In this document: in pieces, positions 61,838 through 64,000 of the stretch
How the letters are laid out: the number at the start of each line of letters is the position of its first letter
Position numbering within the stretch: position 1 is the first letter of the stretch
Origin: Microbacterium sp. XT11
GTDB lineage: Bacteria > Actinomycetota > Actinomycetes > Actinomycetales > Microbacteriaceae
DNA length: 64,000 nt
Assembly: GCF_001513675.1 (NCBI RefSeq)
Contig: NZ_CP013859.1
Location: 1,365,081-1,429,080, forward strand
Reading direction: 5' to 3'
Made by a program: the position numbers and the translations under genes
The notes under the pieces: model-generated
The model's input: the letters and a program-made list of their open reading frames with translations, nothing else
Told to the model about the DNA's origin: nothing
Databases searched by the model: none

Positions 61838-62833
61838 GTGCCGTCGCTCTCACCTGCCGTCGCCGAGGTCCGTCTCGCCGTGCGCACCGCCCTCGCAGAC
61901 CTGCCCGAAGGATCGACCGTCGTCGTCGCCCTCTCGGGCGGTCCTGACTCCCTCGCTCTCGCCGCCGCCACGGCGTTCGAGGCGCCTAAGCTCAGGCTGC
62001 GGGCGGCCTCGCTCACCGTCGACCACGGACTGCAGGACGGATCGGATGCCGTCGCCCAGCGTGCCGCGAAGACCGCTGCCGGGCTCGGGCTCGACGCGCT
62101 CGTGGTGCGGGTCGACGTCGGCACGGACGGCGGACCGGAGGCTGCGGCACGCGACGCCCGCTACAGCGTGCTCCGCGATGCGGCATCCGATGTGCACGCC
62201 GCGGCCGTCCTTCTGGGCCACACGCTCGACGACCAGGCCGAGACCGTGCTGCTCGGTTTGGCCAGGGGATCGGGTGCCGCGAGTCTGCAGGGCATGGCTC
62301 CCGCGCGGCGCGACGACGACGACGGCCTGCGCTGGGTGCGACCGCTGCTGGGCGTGCGGCGGGCGACCACCCGTGCGTTCTGCGAGGCGTCGGGCCTCGA
62401 GGTGTGGGACGACCCGCACAACGTCGAGCCCCGCTTCGCGCGCGTCAGGGTCCGCGAGCGGGTGCTCCCGGTGCTGGAGGCGGAGCTGGGGCCGGGGATC
62501 GCCGAGGCTCTCGCCCGCACGGCCGAGCAGCTGCGCGAGGACGCCGAAGCGTTCGACGAGATGATCCACGAGACCATCGAGGACATCGTCGAGCACGCCG
62601 AGGCCGGGATCTCGGTGAGCGCGGCCGCCCTCGCCGCTAACCCGGCCGCGCTCCGCAACCGCATCATCCGGCTCGTGGTCGACAGCGAGTTCGGCGTGAG
62701 CCTCACACGTGCGCAGACGGTCGAAGTGGCGCGCCTGGTCACGGACTGGTCGGGGCAGGGCCCCATCGACCTGCCCGGATGCTCGGCGTCGCGCATCGGC
62801 GGACGCATCGTCTTCACGGCGTCCGCGCGCTGA
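61838..62833 (+). CDS. tilS: tRNA(Ile)-lysidine synthetase
   Basis: 331 residues from GTG 61838. N-type ATP pyrophosphatase motif ALSGGPDSLALAAA (about 31-44), TVDHGLQDGSD, LGHTLDDQAETVLLGLARGSG, and DDPHNVEPRFARVRVRERVLPVL. It converts C34 of the CAT-anticodon tRNA-Ile to lysidine. In Actinobacteria tilS usually precedes hpt and ftsH; here a leftward DUF937 gene lies between tilS and hpt. Confidence 0.94.
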   Translation: MPSLSPAVAEVRLAVRTALADLPEGSTVVVALSGGPDSLALAAATAFEAPKLRLRAASLTVDHGLQDGSDAVAQRAAKTAAGLGLDALVVRVDVGTDGGPEAAARDARYSVLRDAASDVHAAAVLLGHTLDDQAETVLLGLARGSGAASLQGMAPARRDDDDGLRWVRPLLGVRRATTRAFCEASGLEVWDDPHNVEPRFARVRVRERVLPVLEAELGPGIAEALARTAEQLREDAEAFDEMIHETIEDIVEHAEAGISVSAAALAANPAALRNRIIRLVVDSEFGVSLTRAQTVEVARLVTDWSGQGPIDLPGCSASRIGGRIVFTASAR

Positions 62834-62973
62834 TCCGCCCCGCCTTCGGGCGATCATGCGCAAGGTACGGTGCCGGTTCTTCCGGATGCCTTGTGCCGTG
62901 TCAGAACCGCTCGTGCTCGACGTGGCGCAGCTGCGGGATCAGGCGCACGGCTGACGCGGTGCTCGCCGCACGC

Positions 62974-63024
62974 GACGGCCCCCCGCATCCTGGGCCGGTT
63001 CTGACCAGGATGGGGGGCGCCGTC
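62974..63024. terminator. Terminator between tilS and the DUF937 gene
   Basis: Long hairpin with 20-bp arms (GACGGC...CATCCTGG / CCAGGATG...GCCGTC, small mismatch in the C/G run) and an 11-base loop, between the convergent stops at 62833 and 63039. Confidence 0.7.
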
Positions 63025-63038
63025 GTGCAGTGGGGGCG

Positions 63039-63623
63039 TTACCTCTTGCCGCCGAGCAGGCCGCCGAGGATGTCGCCGATTCCGCCACCGGAACCGCCGT
63101 TCCCACCGCCCAGAAGGCCACCGAGGATGTCACCAAGGCCGCCGCCGGAGCTGGACCCGCCGCCGTTCCCGCCGCCGAGCAGGCCGCCGATGATGTCGCC
63201 GATGCCACCGCCCGATGAGTCGGCCGACTCCTTCTTGTTCTTGTTCGCGTTCGCGATGAGTCCCATGATGATCGGCGCGAGGATGGGCAGGAGCTTGCCG
63301 AAGTCGATACCAGCCGTCTCCTTCGACGTCGTGAGCTTCTCGGTGACGTGCTTCTGGTCGGCACCGAGGATGTGCGACACGATCTTGCCGCCGTCCTCCT
63401 GATCGACGTCGTCGACGCGCGACGCGCCGGTCGTGCCCTCGTGCTTCCTCAGCGCGTTCTCGATCGCGGACGACCCTTCAGCCGTCGACGCGTTCTTGGC
63501 CAGCCCGCCCAGGAGCACGGCGCCGCCCTGCTCCACGGCAGCCTTGGCGACGTCACGCGAGACGCCGAGCTTCTCGGCGATGTCGTCGATGGGGACCTGG
63601 CTGAGGATGTCGTCGAGGGCCAT
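63039..63623 (-). CDS. DUF937-family protein with Gly-rich repeats
   Basis: 194 residues from ATG 63623 (GGAAGG site; the longer frame to 63755 lacks one). DUF937 helical domain (IAEKLGVSRDVAKAAVEQGGAVLLGGLAKNA ... GKIVSHILGADQKHV), a short hydrophobic helix KLLPILAPIIMGLIAN, then three repeats of GGGIGDILGGLLGGG. The tail resembles amyloid-like or self-assembling sequences. Function unknown; the insertion between tilS and hpt is a clade feature. Confidence 0.8.
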   Translation of the reverse strand: MALDDILSQVPIDDIAEKLGVSRDVAKAAVEQGGAVLLGGLAKNASTAEGSSAIENALRKHEGTTGASRVDDVDQEDGGKIVSHILGADQKHVTEKLTTSKETAGIDFGKLLPILAPIIMGLIANANKNKKESADSSGGGIGDIIGGLLGGGNGGGSSSGGGLGDILGGLLGGGNGGSGGGIGDILGGLLGGKR

Positions 63624-63769
63624 GGGGTTCCTTCCGTTCGCGGCGCATGCGCCTCCTTCCGCACACAGTACTGCCGAAGAGGTGGCCGACGACATCCTCG
63701 GGGCCGACACATCGCCGCGCGTCGCCGTCTGACCGGATGCCGTGTGCCGCGGCATCCGGTCGTGTCGCC

Positions 63770-63782
63770 TAAAATCGATCCA
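63770..63782 (+). promoter_or_regulatory. Leaderless promoter of hpt
   Basis: TAAAAT (63770-63775) stands seven bases before ATG 63782, so transcription should start at or next to the start codon. Confidence 0.5.
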
Positions 63783-64000
63783 TGCGCGCCGCGGACATCC
63801 AGGACGACCTTGCCCAGATCCTCGTCACGGAGGAGGAGATCCGCGCCAAGCTCGATGAGCTCGCCGCGCAGGTCGCGGCCGACTACGAGGGCAAGGACCT
63901 GCTCCTCGTCGGTGTCCTCAAGGGCGCCATCATGGTGATGGCCGACTTCGCGCGGGCACTGCCGTTCCACGCACCCATGGACTGGATGGCGGTGTCGAGC
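63782..64000 (+). CDS. hpt: Hypoxanthine phosphoribosyltransferase (5' part)
   Basis: First 73 residues, cut by the window's right edge: ILVTEEEIRAKLDELAAQVAADYEGKDLLLVGVLKGAIMVMADFARAL matches the N-terminal half of bacterial Hpt, which salvages hypoxanthine and guanine with PRPP. The PRPP loop lies beyond the window. Placement after tilS fits the conserved tilS-hpt-ftsH order. Confidence 0.88.
   Translation, partial: MRAADIQDDLAQILVTEEEIRAKLDELAAQVAADYEGKDLLLVGVLKGAIMVMADFARALPFHAPMDWMAVSS

Overview
The window is high-GC DNA (about 70 percent, with GTG starts, many leaderless TAnnnT-to-start promoters and dense ATGA/GTGA overlaps). It most resembles a member of the Microbacteriaceae such as Microbacterium. 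Family-level placement is an inference from gene content: mycoredoxin-like protein, DtxR box, DivIVA-like coiled-coil protein, type VII secretion remnants and lipoprotein/Tat signals. LAYOUT. 1-3.2 kb: the tail of a type VII secretion accessory/effector locus, with intact small genes followed by a truncated effector and out-of-frame gene ends. 3.3-11.2 kb: housekeeping and metabolic genes (catalytically dead resolvase-like protein, malate dehydrogenase, zinc metallopeptidase, prolyl aminopeptidase, aldehyde dehydrogenase with a histone-like tail, GPH sugar transporter, glutaredoxin, iron-regulated SIP-domain protein). 11.2-45.1 kb: one large surface-polysaccharide locus. It holds a cytidylyltransferase, a CDP-alcohol phosphotransferase, six glycosyltransferases including the initiating sugar-phosphate transferase, a low-molecular-weight tyrosine phosphatase, a Wzz/BY-kinase, Wzy-like polymerase/ligase, Wzx flippase, a pyruvyltransferase with an FrhB-like partner, a secreted beta-helix protein, and three giant paralogous secreted proteins (propeller, FnIII-like, LamG, PKD and a repeated beta-sandwich domain) with a lipoprotein partner. 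45.4-55.4 kb: LtrA-family membrane protein, TetR regulator, secreted intradiol-dioxygenase-like lipoprotein, DivIVA-like protein, beta-hydroxyacid dehydrogenase, a two-component system, SHOCT protein, Asp/Glu racemase. 55.8-58.65 kb: a 2.7-kb integrase-less genomic island in tRNA-Phe carrying an ABC-type AAA ATPase overlapping a PIN-like nuclease gene. 58.6-64 kb: tRNA-Phe, tRNA-Asp, tRNA-Glu, M23 peptidase, pyrophosphatase, TMEM175 channel, tilS, DUF937 protein and the start of hpt. HOW IT FITS TOGETHER. The polysaccharide genes lie in several short, often overlapping operons on both strands. At least six of their 5' regions carry clusters of a CTGGGGA element, and several start with a mini-ORF whose stop overlaps the real start, so they look like one regulon. 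BY-kinase and LMW-PTP would set chain length and export. The giant secreted proteins and the beta-helix protein share a domain of about 200 residues beginning with an F-x-R...GWG pattern, and probably bind or organise the polymer outside the cell. The most system-like discovery candidate is the two-gene ATPase/PIN cassette in the tRNA island, which looks like an anti-phage or anti-plasmid module. All functional statements rest on recognisable motifs and context; no database search was run.
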